Part shown: piece after piece, positions 17,126 to 26,322 of the stretch
How the letters are laid out: every line of letters begins with the position of its first letter
Position numbering within the stretch: position 1 is the stretch's first letter
Origin: Pseudomonadota bacterium
Lineage (GTDB): Bacteria > Pseudomonadota > Alphaproteobacteria > Sphingomonadales > Sphingomonadaceae
DNA length: 64,000 nucleotides
Direction of reading: 5' to 3'
NCBI GenBank assembly: GCA_029779535.1
Contig: JAKPAG010000130.1
Coordinates: 16,042-80,041 of the forward strand
Made by a program: the position numbers and the translations under genes
The notes under the pieces: model-generated
Databases searched by the model: none
What the model saw: the letters and a program-made list of their open reading frames with translations, nothing else
What the model was told of the DNA's origin: nothing

Positions 17126-18640
17126 TCAGGCGCCGACGTTCTTGCGGAACAGCACCCGGTCTTCCGGGCCGAACCCGCGGTGCCAGATCACCCAGCCATA
17201 AACCCCCAGGATGGCCGGAATGCCCAGCGCCAGTTCGGCCCATTCGGGCAGGTAAGTGGTGACCAGCCATCCGACCAGCACCGCTGGGGCCGCCGCCCAG
17301 ACCAGCGGCCAGCGCCAGTTGTTGATCGGCTGCCCGAGGAACCGCGCCAGCAGCCGCGCCTTGACCAGCGAGGCCATGGCGAAGGACAGCATCAGCGACA
17401 TGGCCACGGCGGCGGCCTGGTAGAATTCGACCCGGTCCGCCGGGAACCGCAGATCGCCGGGCAGGTCCCAGCTGGGCGCATCGCGCACCAGCAGCACCAG
17501 CGCCACGGTCAACAGCGCCTGGAGCGAAATGGTCAGCAGCGAAACCCACAGGTTCTGCATTCGCTGGACATAGATCAGCGCCGCTTCGCTGACGACCGCC
17601 GTGGCTGCGACCACTTCGGCGGCGAGCAGGAACGACAGCGCGCCGGTGCCGCCAACGAAAGCGGGGCCAACCAGCCCCATCACCCCTTCGCCCGGGATCG
17701 CCAGCGCCAGCGCGATCCCGGCCTGCGCGGCGGTGATCCAGAACCCCACCTGGCAGACCTGCTGCGCGATCGCGGCATAGTTCTGTTCACGCAGGTTGCG
17801 GGTGATCACCGGGCCAAGCACCGGCTCGAAGCTGGTCTTGAGCTTCTGCGGCAGCGAGGCGACCTGCTGCGCCGCGTAATAGACCCCGACCGCCGTCGGC
17901 GTCGAAAAGAACCCCAGCAGCGCAATGTCCATCCGGCGCGAGCCCCATTCGACCAGGTCGGCCACGGCCAGCGGGCCGGAGACCAGCGCCAGCCGCCCCA
18001 GCCGCAGCGGATGCGGCTGCCAGTCATGCGGCAGGCCGTGGGTGCGCAGCAGCGGCACGAAGGCCACGGCGGCGGCAGCGGTCTTGGCAAGGATATAGGA
18101 CAGTGCCAGCCCGGCTTCGGGCACCAGGAACAGGAACGCGACCGACGACAGGACCTGGGTCCAGGGCTCCACCACCGAGCGCGCGCGCACCGTGGTGGCC
18201 ACGTCATAGCGATAGGCCAGCGCCGAGAGCGCGATTTCGGTCAGCGCGTTGGGCAGGATCGCCAGCGGCAGGAGCCGGTCGAACTGGCTGTATTCGCCGC
18301 TGGGAAACATCGGCGCGGGAAACAGCCACAGCAGGGAAGCCACCCCCAGCGCCATCATCAGGGTCAGCAGCAGGCCATCGGCGACCACGTTGGCCGGTTC
18401 GCGGTCATCCTCGGCCAGCCGCTGCGCGAGGCCGCGCCGCTGGCCCAGCGCGCAGAGCTGCGAGGCCAGTTCGACCACCACGAGCGCCGAGGCATAGCGC
18501 CCCAGCGCTTCCACGCCATAGAGCCGCCCGGCGATGAACAGGAACGGCGCCGTCCCGGCCAGCCGCAGCAGGAATCCGAAAAAATTGGTCCGTCCGCCCT
18601 TGGCCAGGGCCTGGATGTCAGCTTGCGCCTTTTCGCTCAC
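17126..18640 (-). CDS. Polysaccharide/lipid flippase of the MOP (Wzx/MATE-like) superfamily
   Basis: A 504-residue polytopic membrane protein with about 12-14 hydrophobic segments. Its pattern resembles Wzx and polysaccharide-biosynthesis flippases (NFFGFLLRLAGTAPFLFIAGRLYGVEALGRYASALVVVELASQL at the N-terminus). I use the GTG at 18638-18640, which overlaps the gpsA stop as GTGA; the upstream extension is non-coding. It likely moves an undecaprenyl- or lipid-linked glycan across the inner membrane. No glycosyltransferase is nearby, so the substrate cannot be named. Coupling to gpsA, which makes the phospholipid precursor glycerol-3-phosphate, is suggestive of an envelope role. Confidence 0.75.
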   Translation of the reverse strand: MSEKAQADIQALAKGGRTNFFGFLLRLAGTAPFLFIAGRLYGVEALGRYASALVVVELASQLCALGQRRGLAQRLAEDDREPANVVADGLLLTLMMALGVASLLWLFPAPMFPSGEYSQFDRLLPLAILPNALTEIALSALAYRYDVATTVRARSVVEPWTQVLSSVAFLFLVPEAGLALSYILAKTAAAAVAFVPLLRTHGLPHDWQPHPLRLGRLALVSGPLAVADLVEWGSRRMDIALLGFFSTPTAVGVYYAAQQVASLPQKLKTSFEPVLGPVITRNLREQNYAAIAQQVCQVGFWITAAQAGIALALAIPGEGVMGLVGPAFVGGTGALSFLLAAEVVAATAVVSEAALIYVQRMQNLWVSLLTISLQALLTVALVLLVRDAPSWDLPGDLRFPADRVEFYQAAAVAMSLMLSFAMASLVKARLLARFLGQPINNWRWPLVWAAAPAVLVGWLVTTYLPEWAELALGIPAILGVYGWVIWHRGFGPEDRVLFRKNVGA

Positions 18641-19632
18641 GCCATGCCTTCCAGCTCGGCCTTGAGCGGGCGGGCGAGCAGGCGGGCGACCACTTCGCGC
18701 GCCGGAGCCGTGCCGGCCAGCAGCTGGCACACGGCCTCGACAATTGGCATGTCGATGCCGCCCTGGCGGGCAAGGTCAGCCAGCACCGGGGCGGTCGCCG
18801 CGCCTTCGGCCACGCTGTTCTTGCCGGCCAGCGCCTCGGCCGCGCTCAGTCCTTCGCCCAGCGCCTTGCCGAGCGAGAAGTTGCGGCTGGAAGTGGACGA
18901 ACAGGTCAGCACCAGATCGCCCAGCCCGCACAGGCCCGACAGGGTTTCGGCGCGGGCTCCGCGCGCAAGGCCAAAGCGCAGCATTTCGGCATAGCCGCGC
19001 GCAATCAGCGCGGCGCGGGCATTCTGGCCCAGCTTCAGCCCGTCGACCACGCCGCAGGCAATCGCCAGCACGTTCTTCACCGCGCCGCCGATTTCCGCGC
19101 CGGTTACATCATCGGAATAGTAGGGCCGCAGCATCGGCCGCGACACTTCGGGGGCCAGCCGGTGCCATTGCGCCTCGCCCCCGGCGCAGGCCAGGGTCAC
19201 GGCGGTGGGCAGCCCGGCGGCCACTTCGTGCGCGAAGGTCGGGCCGGACAGGACCGCCAGGGTCGCCTGCGGCGCGGCCTGGGCGGCGACATCGGCCATC
19301 AGCCGGCCGGTGCCCGCCTCGATCCCCTTGGCGCACAGCACCAGATCGCGCGGACCCGGCGGCAGATCGGCCAGCACACGGGCGAGGAACTGTGCCGGCA
19401 CCACCGCCAGCAGCACCGGCACCTGCGCCAGATCAGCCAGGTTGCCAGTGGCACGGACAGTCGGGGCCAGGCTGGCGCCGGGCAGGAACAGGCTGTTGGT
19501 GCGCCGCCGGTTGATTTCGTCGACCAGTTCGGCCTCGCGCGCCCAGAGCAGCACGGGCGATCCGTCGCTGGCCATGGCCTGGGCCAGGGCCGTGCCCCAT
19601 GCGCCCGCGCCGATTACCCCAATCGTGGTCAT
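18637..19632 (-). CDS. gpsA: NAD(P)-dependent glycerol-3-phosphate dehydrogenase
   Basis: A 331-residue cytoplasmic enzyme reducing dihydroxyacetone phosphate to sn-glycerol-3-phosphate for phospholipid synthesis. The N-terminal dinucleotide motif is [13 protein letters not shown] (about 5-17). Family blocks follow: [44 protein letters not shown] with the catalytic Lys region, and [19 protein letters not shown]. Length is normal. It overlaps both neighbours by four bases: ATGA with tsaD, GTGA with the flippase. Confidence 0.95.
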   Translation of the reverse strand: MTTIGVIGAGAWGTALAQAMASDGSPVLLWAREAELVDEINRRRTNSLFLPGASLAPTVRATGNLADLAQVPVLLAVVPAQFLARVLADLPPGPRDLVLCAKGIEAGTGRLMADVAAQAAPQATLAVLSGPTFAHEVAAGLPTAVTLACAGGEAQWHRLAPEVSRPMLRPYYSDDVTGAEIGGAVKNVLAIACGVVDGLKLGQNARAALIARGYAEMLRFGLARGARAETLSGLCGLGDLVLTCSSTSSRNFSLGKALGEGLSAAEALAGKNSVAEGAATAPVLADLARQGGIDMPIVEAVCQLLAGTAPAREVVARLLARPLKAELEGMA

Positions 19633-20669
19633 GCCTTCACTCCTGCCCCGCGCACCGGAGCCGCTTCGGGATCGAGCGGCCAGCGAGGCCGCGCGGCAAT
19701 GTCCAGCGGATCGGCGGCGGATGCATCGCTGGCCAGCCGTTCCACCCCCGCCCAGGCGATCATCGCCGCATTGTCGGTGCACAGTTGCAGCGGCGGCGCG
19801 ACGAACGGCAGACCGTGCTCTGCCGCCAGCGCCTGCAAGGCCGCGCGCATCGCCTGGTTGGCCGCAACCCCGCCCGCCACGACCAGCGCGCTTGCGCCCG
19901 AAATGCTTGCCAGGGCAATCCGGGTGCGGTCGATCACGCAGTCGATCGCCGCCTGCTGGAACGAGGCGGCCAGATCGGCATCGCTGCACTGGCCCGCCTG
20001 CTTGGCCCGCAGCACCGCGCTTTTCAGCCCGGCAAAGGAAAAGTGCGGCTCTCCACTGCCCACCAGCGGGCGCGGCAGCGGCACGGCGCGGGGGTTACCC
20101 TGGCGCGCCAGCCGTTCCACCGCCGGGCCGCCGGGATAGCCCAGGTCCAGGATCTTGGCGGTCTTGTCAAACGCTTCGCCCAGCGCATCGTCGATCGTCG
20201 TCGCCAGGCGGCGGTAGCGGCCATAGGCTTCGACCAGCAGCACCTGGCAATGCCCGCCCGATACCAGCAGCAGCAGATAGGGGTATTGCAGCGCGGGATC
20301 GGCAAGGCGCGGTGACAGCGCGTGGCCTTCGAGGTGATTGACCGCGATCAGCGGCTTGCCGCTAGCCATGGCCAGCGCCTTGGCCGTGACCAGCCCGACC
20401 ATCACCCCGCCGATCAGCCCTGGCCCGGCAGTGGCGGCAATCGCGTCCACCTCGTCCAGGCGCATCCCGGCATCGGCCAGGGTCGCCTCGATCAGCGGGG
20501 CAAGCCGGTCGGCATGGGCGCGGGCGGCGATTTCGGGGACGACCCCGCCGAACGGGCGGTGTTCCTCGTCCTGGCTGGCGATGCGCTGCGCAAGGATGCG
20601 CCGCTGGCTGTCCACCAGCGCGGCTGCGGTTTCGTCGCAGGAGCTTTCGATGCCGAGAACAATCCCCAT
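19629..20669 (-). CDS. tsaD: tRNA N6-threonylcarbamoyladenosine transferase TsaD
   Basis: A 346-residue protein that transfers the threonylcarbamoyl group from the AMP intermediate to A37 of ANN-decoding tRNAs, with TsaB and TsaE. Signatures are [14 protein letters not shown] at the N-terminus, metal ligands in [40 protein letters not shown] and [16 protein letters not shown] 20669 has AAGGGGA at ideal spacing; a GTG two codons upstream is possible. It heads the tsaD-gpsA-flippase operon and diverges from hemC over a 44-bp gap, so the two promoters must overlap. Confidence 0.95.
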   Translation of the reverse strand: MGIVLGIESSCDETAAALVDSQRRILAQRIASQDEEHRPFGGVVPEIAARAHADRLAPLIEATLADAGMRLDEVDAIAATAGPGLIGGVMVGLVTAKALAMASGKPLIAVNHLEGHALSPRLADPALQYPYLLLLVSGGHCQVLLVEAYGRYRRLATTIDDALGEAFDKTAKILDLGYPGGPAVERLARQGNPRAVPLPRPLVGSGEPHFSFAGLKSAVLRAKQAGQCSDADLAASFQQAAIDCVIDRTRIALASISGASALVVAGGVAANQAMRAALQALAAEHGLPFVAPPLQLCTDNAAMIAWAGVERLASDASAADPLDIAARPRWPLDPEAAPVRGAGVKA

Positions 20670-20713
20670 CCCCACTTCCCCTTAAAGAGAATGGCGAATA
20701 GGACAAGCGGCCC

Positions 20714-21649
20714 ATGACCACCTTTGCACCCGATCGTCCGCTGAAACTTGGCACCCGCCGCTCGCCGCTGGCCATGGCCCAGGCCGAGGAGGCGCAGCGC
20801 CGGCTGGTGGCCGCCCACCCGGGCCTGGTGGTCGAGATCGTCCCCGTCACCGCCAGCGGCGACAAGATCCAGGACCGTCCCCTGGCCGAAATCGGCGGCA
20901 AGGCGCTGTGGACCAAGGAACTGGACCAGTGGCTGCTGGACGGCGAGATCGACTTTGCGGTCCATTCGTCGAAGGACGTGGAAACCCTGCGCCCCGCGCA
21001 AATCGCCATCGCCGCGATCCTCCCGCGCGAGGACGTGCGCGACGTGCTGGTCGGCGCGGCCAGCATCCGCGCCTTGCCGCAGGGCGCGGTGGTGGGGACC
21101 AGCGCCCCGCGCCGCGCCGCGCAGCTGCTCCACGCCCGGCCCGATCTCAGGGTCGTCTCATTTCGCGGCAATGTCGCCACGCGGCTGGCCAAACTGGCGG
21201 CGGGCGAGGCGGACGCCACCCTGCTGGCCCGCGCCGGGCTGAACCGGCTGGGCGAAAGCGGCACCGGCCACCCGCTGGAACCGCACGAATGGCTGCCCGC
21301 CCCGGGGCAGGGCGCCATCGCGATCGAATGCCGCGCCGATGACGCGGCGACGCGCAGCCTGCTCGCCGCGATCGACCACGCGCCGAGCCGCCACGCAGTG
21401 CTGGCCGAACGCGCGCTGCTGGCCGGGCTCGGCGGCAACTGCCACAGCCCGATTGCCGTGCTGACCGAGGCTGACGGGCCGCAGCTTGTCATGCGCGCCG
21501 CGATCTTCAGCCCGGACGGGGCCGAAAAGGTCGAACGCACCGCTTGTTTCACCCCCGGCGATAGTGCCGCCCCGGCGGCGCTGGCCGCGCAATTGCTGGC
21601 CGACGCGCCCGAAGTGGTGCGGGTCCACTTTTCCGGCCCGGAAGGATGA
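20714..21649 (+). CDS. hemC: Porphobilinogen deaminase (hydroxymethylbilane synthase)
   Basis: A 311-residue cytoplasmic enzyme joining four porphobilinogens into hydroxymethylbilane. The start LKLGTRRSPLAMAQA is typical, as are SSKDVET, GTSAPRRAAQLL and NVATRLAKL. The cysteine that holds the dipyrromethane cofactor is in GLGGNCHSPIAV at residue 243, matching Cys242 of E. coli. hemD follows 4 bp later, and a mitofilin-like gene follows that, the usual alphaproteobacterial order. Confidence 0.96.
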   Translation: MTTFAPDRPLKLGTRRSPLAMAQAEEAQRRLVAAHPGLVVEIVPVTASGDKIQDRPLAEIGGKALWTKELDQWLLDGEIDFAVHSSKDVETLRPAQIAIAAILPREDVRDVLVGAASIRALPQGAVVGTSAPRRAAQLLHARPDLRVVSFRGNVATRLAKLAAGEADATLLARAGLNRLGESGTGHPLEPHEWLPAPGQGAIAIECRADDAATRSLLAAIDHAPSRHAVLAERALLAGLGGNCHSPIAVLTEADGPQLVMRAAIFSPDGAEKVERTACFTPGDSAAPAALAAQLLADAPEVVRVHFSGPEG

Positions 21650-21653
21650 AGGC

Positions 21654-22343
21654 ATGGTCCCGCTGATCGTGATCCGCCCCGAACCCGGCTGCGCCGCCAC
21701 CACGGCGGCGGCCCGGGCACTGGGGCTGGACGCGGCGGGCCATCCGCTGTTCGCGATCGAGCCGCGCAGCTGGCAGGCCCCCTTGGCGGGCGAGTTCGAC
21801 GCGCTGCTGATCGGCAGCGCCAACGTGCTGCGCCACGGCGGGCGCGGGCTGGATGCCTTGAAGGCATTGCCGGTCCATGCCGTGGGCGAAACCACTGCCA
21901 GGGCCGCGCGCGAGGCGGGCTTTGCCGTGAACAGCGTGGGCAGCGGCGGCTTGCAGGGCGTGCTTGATGCGCTGCCCCCCGCGCACCGCCGCCTGCTGCG
22001 CCTGGCCGGGGACGAGCGCGTGCCGCTGGTCCTGCCGCCGGGCACCCGCATGGACGAGCGCGTGACCTATGCCAGCGTCCCCCGGCCGCTGCCGCCGGAA
22101 CTGGCCGAACTGCTCCGCGCCCCCGCGATCATCGCCGCCCATTCCGCCGAGGCTGTCCGCCACCTGACCGCCGAATGCGTCCGCCTGGGGCTGCGCCGCG
22201 CGCCGCTGCGCATTGCCGCGCTGGGCCCGCGCGTGGCCCAGGCCGCGGGGGATGGCTGGGGCGAGGTTGCAGTGGCGCAGCTCCCCAACGATACGGCATT
22301 GCTGGCCTTGGCCCGCCAGATGTGCCAAGACCCTTGGCGATAA
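21654..22343 (+). CDS. hemD: Uroporphyrinogen-III synthase
   Basis: A 229-residue protein of the weakly conserved HemD family, which cyclises hydroxymethylbilane with inversion of ring D. Recognisable features are the N-terminal PLIVIRPEPGCAATTAAARALGLDAAGHPLF, LLIGSANVLRHG, VHAVGETTARAAREAGF, and AHSAEAVRHLTAEC where other HemDs read FTSxxAV. Sequence similarity within this family is low, so placement directly behind hemC is the main support. Start ATG 21654 follows GAAGGATGAAGGC from the end of hemC. Length is near the usual 240-260. Confidence 0.88.
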   Translation: MVPLIVIRPEPGCAATTAAARALGLDAAGHPLFAIEPRSWQAPLAGEFDALLIGSANVLRHGGRGLDALKALPVHAVGETTARAAREAGFAVNSVGSGGLQGVLDALPPAHRRLLRLAGDERVPLVLPPGTRMDERVTYASVPRPLPPELAELLRAPAIIAAHSAEAVRHLTAECVRLGLRRAPLRIAALGPRVAQAAGDGWGEVAVAQLPNDTALLALARQMCQDPWR

Positions 22344-22385
22344 GCCTGCCGGGTCGCACCGCAGCCAGGGACAATTCGCCCACGC

Positions 22386-23351
22386 ATGCCTGACGAGTTC
22401 TTCGATCGCCCCACGCCAAGCTTTGCCCCGCGTCGCCGCGGCCCTTCGCTGCGCCTGCTGGGAGGCACCGTGCTGCTGGCCTTCCTGGGCGGCGCCGCGC
22501 TGGTCAGCTGGCTGGTCTGGGGCGACCGGGTGAAGATCACAAAGGACCTGCGGTTCGACCTGAAGCCCGCGGCCAGCGCCTCGTTCGCGGCGCTGCCTTC
22601 GCCCTCTCCCGCGCCCGGCGCCAGCCCGGCGGCGTCCCCTGCCCCGGTCGACCAGTTCGACCAGCGCATTGCCGCGCTGGAACAGCGCCTGACCCGGCTG
22701 GACCTGCAGGCCGCCGCTGCCGAAGGCAACACCGCCCGCGCCGAAGCGCTGCTGGTGGCCTTCGCCAGCCGCCGCGCGATCGACCGGGGCGTGCCGCTGG
22801 GTTACCTGTCAGACCAGCTCAAGCTGCGGTTTGGCGATGCCCAGCCGGGTGCGGTTGCCACGGTGATCGAAAGCGCCGCCCAGCCGGTGACGCTGGACCA
22901 GCTGTCTGCCCAGCTTGACGCGCTGGAACCCGTGCTGACCAAGGCCCCGGCGAACGAGGATGGCTGGACGCAAATCAAGCGCGACGTGGCTGGCCTGTTC
23001 GTGATCCGCCGGGGCGACAGTCCGTCCGCCCGGCCCGCGAACCGGCTTGACCGGGCGCGGCTGCTGCTGCGCACCGGGCAGTTCGACGCCGCGATCAAGG
23101 AAGTGCAGGCCATGCCCGGCGCGGCCGGCGCGCAGGCCTGGGTGGCCGCCGCCCAGCGCCGCGCCATGGCCCAGCGCGCGCTCGACCTGATCGAGACGAC
23201 CGCCCTGCTCGAACCTGCCAAACTCAAGGACGGCAGCGGCGTGCCGGTGCAGCAGGCCAGCCCCGCCGCGCAGGCGGCGCCGGTCGCCCCGGCCCCGTCC
23301 GCCGCACCAACTCCGCCGCCCGCGCCCGCCGCACCGAAGGGCGCGGTTTAG
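22386..23351 (+). CDS. Mitofilin/Mic60-like membrane protein
   Basis: A 321-residue protein with a cytoplasmic Arg-rich N-terminus, one membrane helix (about 23-45), a Pro/Ala/Ser-rich linker (about 65-87), a short coiled coil (DQFDQRIAALEQRLTRLDLQ, about 88-110) and a helical C-terminal region (DRARLLLRTGQFDAAIKEVQAMPG) like the mitofilin signature. Alphaproteobacterial Mic60 homologues are encoded in the haem operon behind hemD, as here, and shape inner-membrane invaginations and contacts to the outer membrane. The C-terminus ends in an unusual Ala/Pro tail. It converges with the hydroxylase gene, leaving only 3 bp between stops. Confidence 0.75.
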   Translation: MPDEFFDRPTPSFAPRRRGPSLRLLGGTVLLAFLGGAALVSWLVWGDRVKITKDLRFDLKPAASASFAALPSPSPAPGASPAASPAPVDQFDQRIAALEQRLTRLDLQAAAAEGNTARAEALLVAFASRRAIDRGVPLGYLSDQLKLRFGDAQPGAVATVIESAAQPVTLDQLSAQLDALEPVLTKAPANEDGWTQIKRDVAGLFVIRRGDSPSARPANRLDRARLLLRTGQFDAAIKEVQAMPGAAGAQAWVAAAQRRAMAQRALDLIETTALLEPAKLKDGSGVPVQQASPAAQAAPVAPAPSAAPTPPPAPAAPKGAV

Positions 23352-23354
23352 GGC

Positions 23355-24569
23355 CTAGGCCCGCAGTAGCTCGGGCAATTCGCCGCTCATCCCGCGGGCT
23401 TCATCCATGAAGAACCGCTTGAGCCAGCCGGTGCGCTGGACCACGCCCATGCCCAGGCGGCGGATCGCGCTGGGCAGGCGGCCGGGAATGCCGAACAGGC
23501 GGACGAGCCCATCGGTCGCCGCCATCACGCTCAGGCTATCGACACTGCGCCAGCGCTCGTAACGCGCCAGCAGCTGCGCGTCGCCCGGCTCCAGCCCCAG
23601 CCTCATGCCATCGGCCAGCACCTGGACCAGGGTGCCGACATCGCGCAGCCCCAGGTTCAGGCCCTGCCCGGCAATCGGGTGCATCCCGTGCGCCGCATCG
23701 CCGACCAGCGCCAGCCGGTCCGCCACGATCCGTCCCGCGTGATGGAAGTTGAGCGGCCACGACAGGCGCGGCGCGCACAGTTCGACCGCGCCGAAAATCC
23801 CGTCCATCCGGCTGGCGATTTCGCCCAGGAACACCGCGTCGGACAGTCCGGTGATCCCGGCGGCGTCCTTTTCCGCCACGGTCCACACCACCGCGCTGCG
23901 ATGGCGGCCATCGGGCAGGTCGAGCAGCGGCAGCAAGGCCAGCGGCCCGGCCGGGAAGAAGATTTCCCAGGCCACGCCGCCGTGCGGCTGTTCATGCGTG
24001 ATCGCGGTCACGAAAGCGCGGTGGTGATAGTCCCACTTCGCGGTGTTGAGGCCCGCTTCGGCGCGGGTCGGGCTTTGCCGCCCTTCCGCGCCGACCAGCA
24101 GGCTGCCCGCCAGCATCCGCCCGTCATCCAGCGTGACCGAAACCCCGTGCGGCCCGCGTTCGCGCGCCACCGGCGCCACGCCCGAATGCCAGGCGATCAG
24201 CGGCTCCTCGCGCGCGGCTTCGAACAGGGCGAGGCGGATGTCGCGGTTGGCATACATCCGGCCCAGAGTGCCGTCGTTCGCTTCGGGCCGGAAGTCGATC
24301 CGGCCGGGGCGCATCGCGTCGGTCACGGCGATCGCCTCGATCTTGCAGCCCAGCGGCTCCAGCCGTTCGCCCAGGCCGATGTTGCACAGCAGGTTCCAGC
24401 TGGCGGTGGAAATGGCCGAAGCGCGGCCATCCACCCCTTCGCGGGTCAGTTCCTCGGGCAGGGCCTTGTCCACGACATGGCTGGAAATGCCCTGCCGCGC
24501 GGCGGCGAGGGCCAGCGTCATGCCGACCAGCCCGCCGCCCAGGATCACCAGATCGCGCCTGTCGCTCAT
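23355..24569 (-). CDS. FAD-dependent monooxygenase, UbiH/UbiF/COQ6 family
   Basis: A 404-residue flavoprotein hydroxylase of the ubiquinone-biosynthesis type. The N-terminal FAD motif is DLVILGGGLVGMTLALAAARQG (about 6-27). The second conserved FAD block is DRLALVGDAAHGMHPIAGQGLNLGLRDVGTL (about 279-309), very typical of UbiH/UbiF. It would insert one oxygen into the quinone ring precursor at the inner membrane. Which position it hydroxylates cannot be told. Start ATG 24569 (MSDRRDL) follows GGGGCAAGGCG; GTG or ATG alternatives lie upstream. The phosphatase gene ends just upstream on the same strand. Confidence 0.88.
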   Translation of the reverse strand: MSDRRDLVILGGGLVGMTLALAAARQGISSHVVDKALPEELTREGVDGRASAISTASWNLLCNIGLGERLEPLGCKIEAIAVTDAMRPGRIDFRPEANDGTLGRMYANRDIRLALFEAAREEPLIAWHSGVAPVARERGPHGVSVTLDDGRMLAGSLLVGAEGRQSPTRAEAGLNTAKWDYHHRAFVTAITHEQPHGGVAWEIFFPAGPLALLPLLDLPDGRHRSAVVWTVAEKDAAGITGLSDAVFLGEIASRMDGIFGAVELCAPRLSWPLNFHHAGRIVADRLALVGDAAHGMHPIAGQGLNLGLRDVGTLVQVLADGMRLGLEPGDAQLLARYERWRSVDSLSVMAATDGLVRLFGIPGRLPSAIRRLGMGVVQRTGWLKRFFMDEARGMSGELPELLRA

Positions 24570-24579
24570 CGCCTTGCCC

Positions 24580-26259
24580 CTACTTCGCCGCGCAGGTGTT
24601 GCCCGCGCCGCCGTCGATGTCGAGGCAGCGCCCGTCGAACTGGCCATCGGGCACTTTCAGCCGCAGCAGCGCGGCCAGCGTCGGCGCGATGTCGACCGTT
24701 TCGACCGGGGCAGGCTGTTCGAAGCGGGTCAGGCCCTTGCGCCAGAACAGCAGCGGCACGCGCCGGTCATAGTCGAACGCGCTGCCGTGGGTGGCGACAT
24801 ACATGCCCGGGATCGGTTCGGGGATCGGCGTGATCGCGCGGTCAAGCAGGATCACGAGATCGCCCGAGCGGCCCGGATGGAACGAGGCGCGGGCGCGCTC
24901 CTTCAGCGTCCAGTCCTGCGGGTTGCCGGTGGGCGAAGGCGTGGCGGCCAGGTCCGCGGCGGTGAACACGGCCATCACCTGCGGATGGGCGCGCGCGATC
25001 TGCACCACGGCGTCGATCACCTTGGCACGCTGATCCGGGGCCAGCGCCGGGCTGACCCACACGTCACCGCCATCGGCGGCGAGCAGCGGCCCCTTGTCCA
25101 CGCTGATCCCGGTGCGCGCCGTCACCGCCTTGGCCAGCGACCCGGGGCTGAGCGAATCGTCCACCCGCACCGCGCGCGGCAGGGCCTGCTGTTCCAGCCG
25201 TTCGGGCAGGTCCAGCCCGCCGTGATCGGCGCTGAGCACCACGGCATAATCGATCTTGCGATCATCCAGGAACTTGAACAGCCGCCCCAGATTGGTGTCG
25301 AGTTCAGCCATCTGGATACACATTTCCGCGCCTTCGGTGCCGGTGGCGTGGCCGATGTAATCGGTGGCCGACAGGCTGACCGACAGCACGTCGCTTGCCG
25401 CGCCCTGGCCCAGCTTCATTTCGTCCACCAGCCGCATCGCCAGGTTGACCGTGGCCGAATCCATCCGGGGCGAGATCCGGAACATGTCGCCGCGCGCCTT
25501 TTCAGGGGTGTCCTTGGGCATGGCAAAGCGCCCCTGCCCGACCGCGCCCTTGCCGACGGCAATCGACCGGTCCGCCGCGCCGCACCACTTTGGCAGCGGC
25601 AAGGCGGGGAACCCCGCCTTCAGCTGCGCCGCGACCACCGCATTCTGCTGCAACACCGCGGGCGACAGGGTGCGGCCCTTGAGCGTGGTAAAGCTGGCGC
25701 CCTTCCACCAATAGCCGGCGTCGATCTTGTTGCCGCCCATCATCATCACCGCGCGGTCCTTGGCCGAAACGGCCACGTTGCGGCTGGCGGGATTGGCGGC
25801 CTTCATCAGTTCGCCCAGCGTCGGCACCTTGAGGTGCACCGCCGAAACCACCGGATCGCGCGAGGTGCTGGCCGGATCGCTCTCGTCCTCGGCGCAATAG
25901 ACCCGCTTGTCGGCGCGGGGCAGCGACAGGTTGAACCAGTTGTTGGCGATGATCCCGTTGCGCGATGGGTGCGCGCCGGTCAGCAGGGTGGAATGACCCG
26001 GGCAGGTTTCGGTCGCGGCGTGGCTCTGGAAGGCGCTGGGGAACACCGCGCCCTGCAGCAGGCGGGCCATGCCCCCGGTGTAGAACTGGCGGTACTGGGC
26101 GAACAGGTCGGCACTGAACTGGTCAACCGAGACCGCCACGACCAGCCGCGGCGGCGGCGCATCGGCGGGGGCCACGGGAGCGGCCTCTTTCGCCATGGCG
26201 GGCACGGCCACCGCGGCGGCGGAAAGGGCAAGGGCACTGGCAACAAGCAAACGGCGCAT
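24580..26259 (-). CDS. PhoK-like alkaline phosphatase (nucleotide pyrophosphatase/phosphodiesterase fold)
   Basis: A 559-residue exported enzyme, the length of the Sphingomonas alkaline phosphatase PhoK. The signal peptide MRRLLVASALALSAAAVAVPAMA is clear. Metal and catalytic motifs are VVAVSVDQFSADLF (metal Asp), SHAATETCPGHSTLLTG with the likely nucleophilic Thr85, SLSATDYIGHATG and LSADHGGLD. It would hydrolyse phosphomonoesters in the periplasm or outside the cell, using zinc and calcium in characterised relatives. No Pho-box is evident in the 63-bp divergent gap to the DsbD gene. It lies 10 bp upstream of the hydroxylase and may be cotranscribed with it. Confidence 0.87.
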   Translation of the reverse strand: MRRLLVASALALSAAAVAVPAMAKEAAPVAPADAPPPRLVVAVSVDQFSADLFAQYRQFYTGGMARLLQGAVFPSAFQSHAATETCPGHSTLLTGAHPSRNGIIANNWFNLSLPRADKRVYCAEDESDPASTSRDPVVSAVHLKVPTLGELMKAANPASRNVAVSAKDRAVMMMGGNKIDAGYWWKGASFTTLKGRTLSPAVLQQNAVVAAQLKAGFPALPLPKWCGAADRSIAVGKGAVGQGRFAMPKDTPEKARGDMFRISPRMDSATVNLAMRLVDEMKLGQGAASDVLSVSLSATDYIGHATGTEGAEMCIQMAELDTNLGRLFKFLDDRKIDYAVVLSADHGGLDLPERLEQQALPRAVRVDDSLSPGSLAKAVTARTGISVDKGPLLAADGGDVWVSPALAPDQRAKVIDAVVQIARAHPQVMAVFTAADLAATPSPTGNPQDWTLKERARASFHPGRSGDLVILLDRAITPIPEPIPGMYVATHGSAFDYDRRVPLLFWRKGLTRFEQPAPVETVDIAPTLAALLRLKVPDGQFDGRCLDIDGGAGNTCAAK

Positions 26260-26322
26260 CAATGAATCCCGGTTGGCGCGCCGTGCCTTGCGGGGAAGGG
26301 CAAGGCGGGGCAAACAGCGCGC

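Noticed and set aside
16421..18994. An 857-codon plus-strand open frame opposite the OmpA-like, flippase and gpsA genes
   Set aside because: Its translation has the Arg/Gln/Ala-rich pattern of antisense frames in high-GC DNA, and it spans three convincing opposite-strand genes.
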